Shown here in pieces: positions 6,669 to 12,403 of a stretch of 12,403 nt of DNA. The stretch is taken from the NCBI GenBank assembly GCA_002722105.1, contig PBKF01000050.1:1-12403 (forward strand), given 5' to 3'. Positions within the stretch are counted from its first letter, which is position 1; every line of letters starts with the position of its first letter. A model generated the notes under the pieces. It ran no database searches, was not told where the DNA came from, and worked only from the letters and a program-made list of their open reading frames with translations. Both the position numbers and the translations under genes were made by a program. This DNA comes from Fidelibacterota bacterium. GTDB taxonomy: Bacteria; Marinisomatota; Marinisomatia; Marinisomatales; UBA1611.

Positions 6669-7301
6669 TTAACGACTGAACTGTCCATTACAGATCCATA
6701 CTTTGATACCAATCACACCGTATTGTGTATGAGCTTCAGTCAAAGCATAATCGATATCGGCTCTAAGTGTATGTAATGGGACACTACCATCTGAAAATTT
6801 TTCGCTGCGGGCAATTTCTACGCCTCCAAGACGACCCGCAACATTAATCCTAATTCCTTCTGCACCCATTCTCATAGTCGATTGAATAGTCTTATTTACC
6901 ACCCTACGGTACGAAATTTTCTTTCTCAATTGATGTGCAATATTTGATCCGACCAATGCTGCATCCAGTTCTGGACGTTTTACCTCTGAAATATTGATTT
7001 GTGCATCTTTTTTCCCTGTAAGTTGACGAAGCTCTTTTTTTAAACGATTTACTTCTTCTCCACCACGCCCAATCACTATTCCAGGACGTGCTGTAAAGAT
7101 TGTAATTGTGACTTTTTTGGATGTCCGAGCAATTTCAACTTTTGAGATTCCTGCATTGGGAAGTCGATGTGAAATATATTTTCTGATTCGAACGTCTTCT
7201 TCTAATTCATTACTGTAATTATTTTTTGGCGCAAACCAGCTTGAGCTCCATTTTTTATTGACGCTTAATCTATATCCAACTGGATGTGTTTTCTGACCCA
7301 A
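6669..7301 (-). CDS. rpsC: 30S ribosomal protein S3 (uS3), TTG start, short C-terminus
   Basis: S3 forms part of the mRNA entry tunnel and, with S4 and S5, takes part in mRNA unwinding. It starts GQKTHPVGYRLSVNKKW. The KH domain carries the nucleic-acid-binding loop GRGG at 78-81, within IVIGRGGEEVNRLKKEL. The C-terminal domain carries RMGAEGIRINVAGRLGGVEIARSE and ends YGVIGIKVWICNGQFSR. At 210 residues it is shorter than E. coli (233) and B. subtilis (218): the usual WIYKGE plus basic tail is replaced by WICNGQFSR and a stop. The start is TTG, backed by AAAGAGG with a 6-nt spacer; no in-frame ATG gives the conserved N-terminus. R132 and R133 align with the E. coli unwinding residues R131/R132, but the position of K135 is Asn136. 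Confidence 0.97.
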   Translation of the reverse strand: MGQKTHPVGYRLSVNKKWSSSWFAPKNNYSNELEEDVRIRKYISHRLPNAGISKVEIARTSKKVTITIFTARPGIVIGRGGEEVNRLKKELRQLTGKKDAQINISEVKRPELDAALVGSNIAHQLRKKISYRRVVNKTIQSTMRMGAEGIRINVAGRLGGVEIARSEKFSDGSVPLHTLRADIDYALTEAHTQYGVIGIKVWICNGQFSR

Positions 7302-7307
7302 AGATAA

Positions 7308-7314
7308 CCTCTTT
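7308..7314 (-). promoter_or_regulatory. Shine-Dalgarno AAAGAGG deciding the TTG start of rpsC
   Basis: Minus-strand AAAGAGG followed by a 6-nt spacer and TTG at 7301. Its first two A bases complete the TAA stop of rplV. Because S3 in other bacteria starts MGQK and the codon before GQK here is TTG, the site confirms the rare start. Confidence 0.85.
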
Positions 7315-7657
7315 ATTTTCCGTCGCTTACAACGATTGTTAAATGACTAGTAGGCCTGCGAAGACGAGATGCCCTACCCATAGATGCAGCACGAAATCTC
7401 TTCATGACAGGACCACCATCAACAAATGCTTCTTTAACCCCCAGTCCTTCGGGATCAATATTTAACTCATCATTCTGACTAATAAGGTTTGCTACTGCCG
7501 ATCTCAGTGTTTTTTCAATTAAACCAGCAGCTTTCTCAGGAGAAAAATGGAGTTGATTTAATGCATCTCCCACTTTCAAGCCTCGAACATTATTAAGTGT
7601 CTTACGAATTTTTCTGGGAGACTGATGTACATATCTTGTACTTGCTTTTGCTTCCAT
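7313..7657 (-). CDS. rplV: 50S ribosomal protein L22 (uL22)
   Basis: L22 spans the large subunit; its beta-hairpin lines the nascent-peptide tunnel, where macrolide-resistance changes occur in other bacteria. It has 114 residues. The N-terminal half contains QSPRKIRKTLNNVRGLKVGDALNQLHFSPEKAA (12-44), and the family signature KEAFVDGGPVMKRFRAASMGRASRLRRPTSHLTIVV occupies 75-110. The tunnel hairpin is about residues 83-100, with no insertion or deletion evident compared with remembered family members. The ATG lies 2 nt after rpsS, with AGGAAG at 7666-7671 and an 8-nt spacer. The stop lies next to the rpsC ribosome-binding site. Confidence 0.98.
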   Translation of the reverse strand: MEAKASTRYVHQSPRKIRKTLNNVRGLKVGDALNQLHFSPEKAAGLIEKTLRSAVANLISQNDELNIDPEGLGVKEAFVDGGPVMKRFRAASMGRASRLRRPTSHLTIVVSDGK

Positions 7658-7659
7658 TT

Positions 7660-7929
7660 TTAGTTCTTCCTATCGCCTGAATGCATTCTAAAAATACGTG
7701 TTGGTGAAAATTCACCTAATTTATGCCCAACCATATTTTCGTAAATAAAAACTGGGATAAATTTATTCCCATTGTGAACAGCTAAAGTATGCCCCACAAA
7801 ATCAGGTGTAATCATAGAACTTCGCGACCAAGTTTTGATAACTTTTTTCTTACCGTCTTCATTTATCTTTTGAATTTTTTTCAAAAGTTTCTCGTCAACA
7901 AATGGTCCTTTTTTTAAAGAGCGTGCCAT
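7660..7929 (-). CDS. rpsS: 30S ribosomal protein S19 (uS19)
   Basis: S19 sits in the 30S head, pairs with S13 and contacts the A-site finger and tRNA. Its 89 residues are typical. It begins [19 protein letters not shown] and contains [48 protein letters not shown], the family signature. It ends [10 protein letters not shown], lacking only the last few residues of the longer E. coli tail. The ATG lies 6 nt after rplB; GAGGAG lies 13 nt upstream within the rplB 3' end, farther than ideal. Confidence 0.98.
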   Translation of the reverse strand: MARSLKKGPFVDEKLLKKIQKINEDGKKKVIKTWSRSSMITPDFVGHTLAVHNGNKFIPVFIYENMVGHKLGEFSPTRIFRMHSGDRKN

Positions 7930-7935
7930 ACTTTT

Positions 7936-8760
7936 CTATTTTCTCCTCTTTATAATCATATGATTCGTTTTTTTATTTTTTTTCCGAGTCTTATAACCCT
8001 TAGTTGGTTTACCCCATGGTGTGCTCGGATGGCGACCTCCAGATGATTTTCCTTCGCCCCCTCCCATAGGATGATCTACAGGATTCATAGCGACACCCCT
8101 AACTTTTGGACGCCGGCCTAACCACCGATTACGACCAGCTTTGCCGGACACTACCTGCTCGTGACTCCGGTTACCAACCTGGCCGATAGTGGCCATGCAT
8201 TCTTCGCGAACCATACGAATTTCACCAGAAGGTAATTTTAAGGTAGAAAATCCATCTGCATGAGCCATGACTTGCGCTGCTGCACCTGCTGACCGAACCA
8301 TTTGTCCACCTTTTCCTGGAATCATTTCTACATTATGTACAAATAGACCCGCTGGAATATTTTTTAGTTGCAATGCATTCGCCACTTTGAGAGTTGTATT
8401 TTCTCCTGACAAAACAGGATCGCCTACTTTTAATCCCAGAGGAGCCAAAATATATCTTTTTTCACCATCCGCATAATGGATCAAGGATATATAAGCAGAC
8501 CGATTTGGATCATATTCAACAGTAGCAACTTTACCCGGGACATCAAACTTATCCCGCTTGAAATCAATTAGTCTGTATCTGCGTTTATGCCCACCACCGC
8601 GGCGTCGGATTGTGATCCGCCCTGAATTATTTCGACCTCCACTTTTTCGCAAAGGAGTTGTCAAACTTTTTTCAGGCTTGTCTGTTGTTAAATCTGCAAA
8701 ATCAGGACGAGATGCAAATCGTGAACCAGGCGTTACAGGTTTTAATTGTCTAACACCCAT
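7936..8760 (-). CDS. rplB: 50S ribosomal protein L2 (uL2)
   Basis: L2 is one of the most conserved 50S proteins, needed for subunit association and for the peptidyl-transferase centre. Its 274 residues are the usual length. It carries [31 protein letters not shown] (39-69), [31 protein letters not shown] (136-166), and the C-terminal loop [35 protein letters not shown] (221-255). The functionally important Asp-His pair is D229-H230; the second histidine of the common PVDHPHGGG is Met232 here, a variant also seen in Bacteroidota. The tail is lysine-rich and encoded by two A runs. The ATG follows rplW by 2 nt; only weak AAAGAG lies about 10 nt upstream. Confidence 0.98.
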   Translation of the reverse strand: MGVRQLKPVTPGSRFASRPDFADLTTDKPEKSLTTPLRKSGGRNNSGRITIRRRGGGHKRRYRLIDFKRDKFDVPGKVATVEYDPNRSAYISLIHYADGEKRYILAPLGLKVGDPVLSGENTTLKVANALQLKNIPAGLFVHNVEMIPGKGGQMVRSAGAAAQVMAHADGFSTLKLPSGEIRMVREECMATIGQVGNRSHEQVVSGKAGRNRWLGRRPKVRGVAMNPVDHPMGGGEGKSSGGRHPSTPWGKPTKGYKTRKKNKKTNHMIIKRRK

Positions 8761-8762
8761 AA

Positions 8763-9080
8763 CTAATTCGCTCTTTCTCCACTAAGGAGATCAATTACTG
8801 AACCAGATTCAAGCGTAATTATTGCTTTTTTATAACCAGCTCGTTTACCAGTGGTTCGTATGGTTCTGCCACCACTTCTCACTGTCATTTGTTTATGTTT
8901 GCCCGTACGATTCATTGTCGAAACTTTTTCAACTTTAACATCAAATTTGTTTTCTATAGCTTTTTTGATTTCAGACTTATTTGCATTTGATGCAACAAGA
9001 AATGCAAATTTATTTTCACGCTCTTCAAGAATAGCCATTTTCTCAGTCAAAATTGGTTTTATAATAATTTGTGAATACAT
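8763..9080 (-). CDS. rplW: 50S ribosomal protein L23 (uL23)
   Basis: L23 surrounds the tunnel exit and is the main docking point for trigger factor and SRP. It has 105 residues, near the usual 95-105. It begins [46 protein letters not shown]. This contains the family pattern of IIxPxxTEK, an Asn-Lys-hydrophobic strand, and a helix rich in Lys and Glu. [18 protein letters not shown] then leads into an extended basic loop, [29 protein letters not shown], that reaches into the tunnel area. The ATG lies 2 nt after rplD; upstream is AT-rich with no Shine-Dalgarno, so translation probably depends on coupling. Confidence 0.97.
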   Translation of the reverse strand: MYSQIIIKPILTEKMAILEERENKFAFLVASNANKSEIKKAIENKFDVKVEKVSTMNRTGKHKQMTVRSGGRTIRTTGKRAGYKKAIITLESGSVIDLLSGERAN

Positions 9081-9082
9081 GG

Positions 9083-9709
9083 TTACAATGCTAATATTTT
9101 TGTTAAAACAGACATACTGGCTTTATCAACAACAAGGATTTCACAATCAATTAAATCATATGTACTGACCTTTGCAGCATCTACCATATAAACATTTGAT
9201 AAATTTCTTGTTGCTTTATCTAAGTTTTCATCGAATCCGCTAATTAACAGTGTAATCTTTTTAGTATCTATTTCTAATTTTTTTAAAATAGATAGGAATT
9301 CCACAGTTTTATGAGAATCTAATGTAAATTCTTCAATTACTAATAGTTTACCTTCCGCTGCCTTATCGGATAATACTGATTTTCTGGCTAGACGGCTTAG
9401 TTTTTTTGGTAATTTATGATGATAATCATGTGGTTCCGGGCCAAATACAGTTCCCCCTCCTTTCCATAATGGAGAACGAATGGTTCCTGCACGAGCAACA
9501 CCACGGCCTTTTTGCTTCCATGGTTTTTTACCACCCCCCTGAACTGCAGAACGGTTTTTTGTAGCATGGGTTCCTTGCCGCATATTAGTCATTTCAGCTA
9601 ATACGGCCTGCCGAACAACAGCTTCATTGGGTTTTATCGAAAATACAGATTTATCCACCTGTATATCTCCAGCTTTAGTTCCATCCAATTTCATTACATC
9701 TAACTTCAT
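9083..9709 (-). CDS. rplD: 50S ribosomal protein L4 (uL4)
   Basis: L4 is an early-assembly 50S protein whose long loop lines the exit tunnel. It has 208 residues, normal for the family. The tunnel loop is clear at about residues 44-90: RQGTHATKNRSAVQGGGKKPWKQKGRGVARAGTIRSPLWKGGGTVFGP, including the KPWxQKGxGxAR signature where macrolide-resistance changes occur elsewhere. The globular part ends DKASMSVLTKILAL. In E. coli, L4 also represses its own operon through the S10 leader; no such leader fits here. The ATG lies a single base after the rplC stop (TAAAATG) with no Shine-Dalgarno, pointing to translational coupling. Confidence 0.98.
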   Translation of the reverse strand: MKLDVMKLDGTKAGDIQVDKSVFSIKPNEAVVRQAVLAEMTNMRQGTHATKNRSAVQGGGKKPWKQKGRGVARAGTIRSPLWKGGGTVFGPEPHDYHHKLPKKLSRLARKSVLSDKAAEGKLLVIEEFTLDSHKTVEFLSILKKLEIDTKKITLLISGFDENLDKATRNLSNVYMVDAAKVSTYDLIDCEILVVDKASMSVLTKILAL

Positions 9710-9710
9710 T

Positions 9711-10328
9711 TTATTTTAAAATTATTACTGTTCCGTTTTTAGCTCCTGGGACAGAACCCTTTACCAATAACTGATTATTTTCTTTATCAACTTTAATTAC
9801 CTGTAGATTTTCTACTGTAACCTTGGAATTACCATGGTGACCTGCCATTCTCATACCTGGAAAAACTCTCGAAGGGTCTGATGCTTGCCCTATCGAACCT
9901 GGTGCTCTTTCTGTATGTCCAGTACCATGTGTTTTCTTTTGACGGGAAAAGTTATGACGTTTTATTACTCCTGTAAATCCCTTTCCTTTTGATGTTCCGG
10001 AAACGCTCACAAAATCACCTTCCCGAAACAAACCAACGTGAAATGCCTGACCTGTTTTATATTCGAATCCAGGTACCTTATTAAATTCAACTAAGACTTT
10101 TTGATGATTAACACCAGCAGTAAAAAAATGTCCTTGAAGTGGCTTAGATGTATGCTTTGCCTTTCTTTTCCCGTACCCAACTTGTACCGCATCATATCCA
10201 TCTTTATCAATCGATTTTACTTGCGTGACAGTACAAGGCCCAGCCTGGAGTACAGTCACTGGAATGATATTACCATTATCATCAAAGACACGACTCATTC
10301 CAATTTTTTCGCCAATTAATCCACGCAT
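9711..10328 (-). CDS. rplC: 50S ribosomal protein L3 (uL3)
   Basis: L3 starts 50S assembly and its loop reaches the peptidyl-transferase centre. It has 205 residues. It begins MRGLIGEKIGMSRVFDDNGNIIPVTVLQAGPCTVTQVK. The central loop is KGKGFTGVIKRHNFSRQKKTHGTGHTERAPGSIGQASDPSRVFPGMRMAGHHGN (114-167). Q148, in PGSIGQ, is the position methylated in E. coli L3 (Q150) by PrmB; the modification itself cannot be seen here. The ATG is two bases after the rpsJ stop, with AAGG at 10336-10339 and a 7-nt spacer. The rpsJ stop and this start read TAATAATG. Confidence 0.98.
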   Translation of the reverse strand: MRGLIGEKIGMSRVFDDNGNIIPVTVLQAGPCTVTQVKSIDKDGYDAVQVGYGKRKAKHTSKPLQGHFFTAGVNHQKVLVEFNKVPGFEYKTGQAFHVGLFREGDFVSVSGTSKGKGFTGVIKRHNFSRQKKTHGTGHTERAPGSIGQASDPSRVFPGMRMAGHHGNSKVTVENLQVIKVDKENNQLLVKGSVPGAKNGTVIILK

Positions 10329-10330
10329 TA

Positions 10331-10639
10331 TTAAACCTTAATCTCAATATCAACACCAGCAGGCAAATCTAGCTTCATTAATGACTCAACCGTTTTAGGT
10401 GTGGAGTTTAGAATATCAACCAATCGTTTATGAATTTTGGTTTGAAATTGCTCGCGGGATTTTTTATCAACGTGAGGAGAACGTAATACAGTGTAAACCG
10501 ACCTCTTGGAAGGTAAAGGAATTGGGCCAGAAATAATTGCACCAGTTGACTTTGCAGTTTTTACAATCTTTTCCGTTGATTTATCTAAAAGAATATGATC
10601 ATAAGCCCGAAGGCTAATTCTTATTGTTTGATTAGCCAT
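10331..10639 (-). CDS. rpsJ: 30S ribosomal protein S10 (uS10)
   Basis: S10 is a 30S head protein; it also doubles as the NusE antitermination factor in bacteria studied. Its 102 residues are standard. It reads [64 protein letters not shown], with [30 protein letters not shown] as the family signature ([35 protein letters not shown]). It ends [13 protein letters not shown]. The ATG follows the tuf stop by 6 nt with only a weak GAG-type site, so it probably depends on readthrough from tuf. The stop is TAA followed in frame by another TAA that also contains the first base of the rplC ATG. Confidence 0.98.
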   Translation of the reverse strand: MANQTIRISLRAYDHILLDKSTEKIVKTAKSTGAIISGPIPLPSKRSVYTVLRSPHVDKKSREQFQTKIHKRLVDILNSTPKTVESLMKLDLPAGVDIEIKV

Positions 10640-10645
10640 TAATTT

Positions 10646-11836
10646 TTACTCAACAATTTCAGTAACTACACCAGCACCAACAGTATGGCCACCTTCTCGG
10701 ATAGCAAAACGAAGTTCTTGATCCATTGCGATCGGCGTAATTAATTCAACCTCAAATTCTACATTATCTCCAGGCATAACCATTTCAGTACCGCCTGGTA
10801 ATGTAACAACACCTGTCACATCAGTGGTCCTGAAGTAGAACTGGGGACGGTAACCATTGAAAAATGGTGTATGCCGTCCACCCTCTTCTTTTTTCAATAC
10901 ATAGACACTAGCTTTAAACTTCGTGTGAGGAGTAATACTGCCTGGTGCCGCCAAAACCATACCGCGGTTTAAATCTTCTTTATCTACACCACGTAAGAGC
11001 AATCCTGCATTATCACCGGCCTGTCCTTCATCCAGAAGTTTTCGGAACATTTCAACACCAGTTACAGTAGTTTTAGAATCTGCACCCATCCCAAGAATAG
11101 AAACTTCATCACCTACTTTAATAATACCACGCTCAATACGGCCTGTACCAACAGTTCCACGACCTGTAATGGAAAAAACATCTTCTACTGGCATAAGGAA
11201 AGGCTTATCCACATCACGCTCTGGCTCAGGAATAAAATTATCACAAGCTTCTAATAACTCGACAATACATTTATTGGCTCCTTCATCACTGGGTGAATTC
11301 AATGCATTCAGTGCAGACCCTTTAATAATCGGAGTATCATCGCCAGGAAACTCATACTCATTCAACAGGTCACGAAGCTCCATCTCAACAAGCTCTACTA
11401 ATTCTTCATCATCTACTTGATCGGTCTTATTCATAAATACAACTATAGAAGGAACATTTACCTGCTTTGCTAAAAGAACATGTTCCCTTGTTTGCGGCAT
11501 TGGACCATCTGCCGCAGATACAACTAATACAGCACCATCCATCTGCGCAGCACCAGTAATCATATTTTTAATATAATCTGCGTGACCTGGACAATCTACA
11601 TGAGCATAATGACGATTACCTGTCTCATACTCAACGTGAGCAGTCTGAATTGTAATACCACGTTCTCTTTCTTCAGGGGCATTATCAATATTATCAAAAG
11701 CCATTGCCTCTGCAAAACCACGAGAACTCTGAACCATCGTAATAGCAGCTGTCAAAGTGGTTTTACCATGATCCACGTGACCTATTGTACCTATGTTCAC
11801 GTGGGGCTTCGTTCTCTCAAATTTTTCCTTAGCCAT
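10646..11836 (-). CDS. tuf: Elongation factor Tu
   Basis: EF-Tu is the GTPase that carries aminoacyl-tRNA to the ribosomal A site. Its 396 residues are complete. The GTPase motifs are G1 GHVDHGKT (19-26), G3 DCPGH (81-85, with catalytic H85), G4 NKTD (136-139) and G5 SAL (174-176). The switch I region contains [23 protein letters not shown]. Domains II and III follow, with [16 protein letters not shown] (222-237), [15 protein letters not shown] (328-342) and the end [18 protein letters not shown]4 is NKTD where most EF-Tu read NKCD. The residues matching the elfamycin-contact positions (L121, Q125, Y161, A378) are the sensitive-type ones. The ATG has GGAG 7 nt upstream and lies 24 nt after fusA, the largest gap in the window. 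Confidence 0.99.
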   Translation of the reverse strand: MAKEKFERTKPHVNIGTIGHVDHGKTTLTAAITMVQSSRGFAEAMAFDNIDNAPEERERGITIQTAHVEYETGNRHYAHVDCPGHADYIKNMITGAAQMDGAVLVVSAADGPMPQTREHVLLAKQVNVPSIVVFMNKTDQVDDEELVELVEMELRDLLNEYEFPGDDTPIIKGSALNALNSPSDEGANKCIVELLEACDNFIPEPERDVDKPFLMPVEDVFSITGRGTVGTGRIERGIIKVGDEVSILGMGADSKTTVTGVEMFRKLLDEGQAGDNAGLLLRGVDKEDLNRGMVLAAPGSITPHTKFKASVYVLKKEEGGRHTPFFNGYRPQFYFRTTDVTGVVTLPGGTEMVMPGDNVEFEVELITPIAMDQELRFAIREGGHTVGAGVVTEIVE

Positions 11837-11843
11837 AATTCAA

Positions 11844-11847
11844 CTCC
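11844..11847 (-). promoter_or_regulatory. Shine-Dalgarno GGAG for tuf
   Basis: Minus-strand GGAG with a 7-nt spacer to the tuf ATG. It is a clear ribosome-binding site in the only gap over 13 nt, and gives tuf its own initiation site after the triple stop that ends fusA. Confidence 0.8.
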
Positions 11848-11854
11848 AAATGAC

Positions 11855-11863
11855 TTATTATTA
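11855..11863 (-). other. Triple tandem TAA stop codons ending fusA
   Basis: In the fusA frame, the codons after the last serine are TAA TAA TAA. The first is the true stop; two backups follow at once. It is a strong in-frame termination signal in a region that must not be read through into tuf. The backup role is inference. Confidence 0.85.
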
Positions 11864-12403
11864 AGAAACTTTCCCGTGCACTTTTTCCAAAATCTCTGAC
11901 TCAATACTGGCTGGCACTTGTTGATATTTTGCAAATTCCATATGGAAAACTGCTCGGCCTTGTGTAATAGATCTAAGATCAGTTACATAACCGAACATAT
12001 TACTTAATGGGACAAAGGCACGAACGACTTGCGCTTCTTTTCGCTGGTCCATTCCTTCTATTTTTCCTCTGCGTGAATTCAAATCTCCCATGACATCTCC
12101 AAGATATTCATCCGGCACAATCACTTCCACCTTCATAATAGGTTCCATTAATTTAGGCGCTGCTTTTTTACAAGCATCCTGGACTGCCATGGATCCTGCA
12201 ATTTTGAATGCCATTTCCGATGAATCCACATCATGGTAAGAACCAAAAGTTAACTCAACACGAATATCTTCAATTGGGTAACCAGCTATGACACCATTTT
12301 TTAGAGCCTCTTGCATACCTGCATCAACTGAAGGAATATATTCTCTTGGAATCACCCCACCAACAATTTTGTTTTCAAAATGATAGCCTTTCCCAGGTTC
12401 ATT
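11861..12403 (-). CDS. fusA: Elongation factor G (C-terminal 180 residues; runs off the right edge)
   Basis: EF-G is the GTPase that drives translocation; only its C-terminal part is present, and the frame stays open to the right edge. The fragment starts [22 protein letters not shown], where E. coli EF-G reads KGGVIPGEYIPAVDKG, so it is domain IV. Domain IV includes the conserved tip motif [13 protein letters not shown], whose histidine matches the E. coli residue important for translocation (H583). Domain V follows: [31 protein letters not shown], then [26 protein letters not shown]. The GTPase domain lies outside the window, so its nucleotide-binding motifs cannot be checked. The gene directly precedes tuf, as in a str operon. 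It ends with a triple TAA. Confidence 0.97.
   Translation of the reverse strand, partial: NEPGKGYHFENKIVGGVIPREYIPSVDAGMQEALKNGVIAGYPIEDIRVELTFGSYHDVDSSEMAFKIAGSMAVQDACKKAAPKLMEPIMKVEVIVPDEYLGDVMGDLNSRRGKIEGMDQRKEAQVVRAFVPLSNMFGYVTDLRSITQGRAVFHMEFAKYQQVPASIESEILEKVHGKVS

Noticed and set aside
7961..7985. T-rich plus-strand tract as a terminator
   Set aside because: It is the complement of lysine codons inside rplB, with no hairpin before it on either strand.
8851..9168. Plus-strand 105-codon frame opposite rplW/rplD
   Set aside because: The predicted product is hydrophobic only because it reads antisense through lysine-rich codons; no family resemblance and no independent support.
11837..11860. 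Terminator or promoter between fusA and tuf
   Set aside because: The 24-nt gap holds two extra stops and the tuf Shine-Dalgarno; there is no inverted repeat with a T run and no room for -35 and -10 boxes.
11582..11899. Plus-strand 105-codon frame opposite tuf and the fusA end
   Set aside because: It crosses a conserved gene and the fusA-tuf gap in antisense, with no protein similarity I recognise.

Overview
This window is an unbroken stretch of the conserved bacterial str-S10-spc ribosomal protein supercluster. It carries 25 protein genes, all on the minus strand, so transcription runs from the right edge to the left edge. In transcription order: fusA (3' part only), tuf, then the S10 block (rpsJ, rplC, rplD, rplW, rplB, rpsS, rplV, rpsC, rplP, rpmC, rpsQ), then the spc block (rplN, rplX, rplE, rpsN, rpsH, rplF, rplR, rpsE, rpmD, rplO, secY), then map (5' part only). 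I see no tRNA, rRNA, mobile element, CRISPR array, large repeat or plus-strand gene.

The packing is extreme. Of the 24 gene junctions, 8 overlap (five TAATG-type 1-nt overlaps and three ATGA/GTGA-type 4-nt overlaps), and the other 16 gaps add up to 109 nt. The largest gap is the 24 nt between fusA and tuf. No stretch over 300 nt lacks a gene. No intergenic space is large enough for a conventional promoter plus leader or a terminator, so the block is most simply read as one transcript entered from outside the window or from inside a coding region.

The genes work together. S10, S19, S3, S17, S14, S8 and S5 build the small subunit. L3, L4, L23, L2, L22, L16, L29, L14, L24, L5, L6, L18, L30 and L15 build the large subunit. 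EF-Tu and EF-G drive elongation. SecY forms the protein-export channel on which ribosomes dock. Methionine aminopeptidase trims the initiator methionine from new chains.

Organism: the DNA is AT-rich (GC in the high thirties, estimated by eye from a few lines) and tightly packed. Gene order with secY followed directly by map (no adk), and L2 with NPVDHPM instead of NPVDHPH, point to the FCB side of the bacteria. A short four-cysteine S14 and tuf sitting between fusA and rpsJ argue against a typical Bacteroidota genome. My best guess is a streamlined, possibly marine FCB lineage such as Candidatus Marinimicrobia (SAR406). This is inference from memory of family features, not a search result.

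I found no undescribed system here. The points worth a second look are small: four non-ATG starts, tandem triple stop codons at two junctions, junctions with no Shine-Dalgarno sequence next to others with textbook ones, an N-terminally extended L5, an S3 lacking one of the three basic residues linked to mRNA unwinding and with a shortened tail, and the absence of room for an E. coli-type S10 leader.
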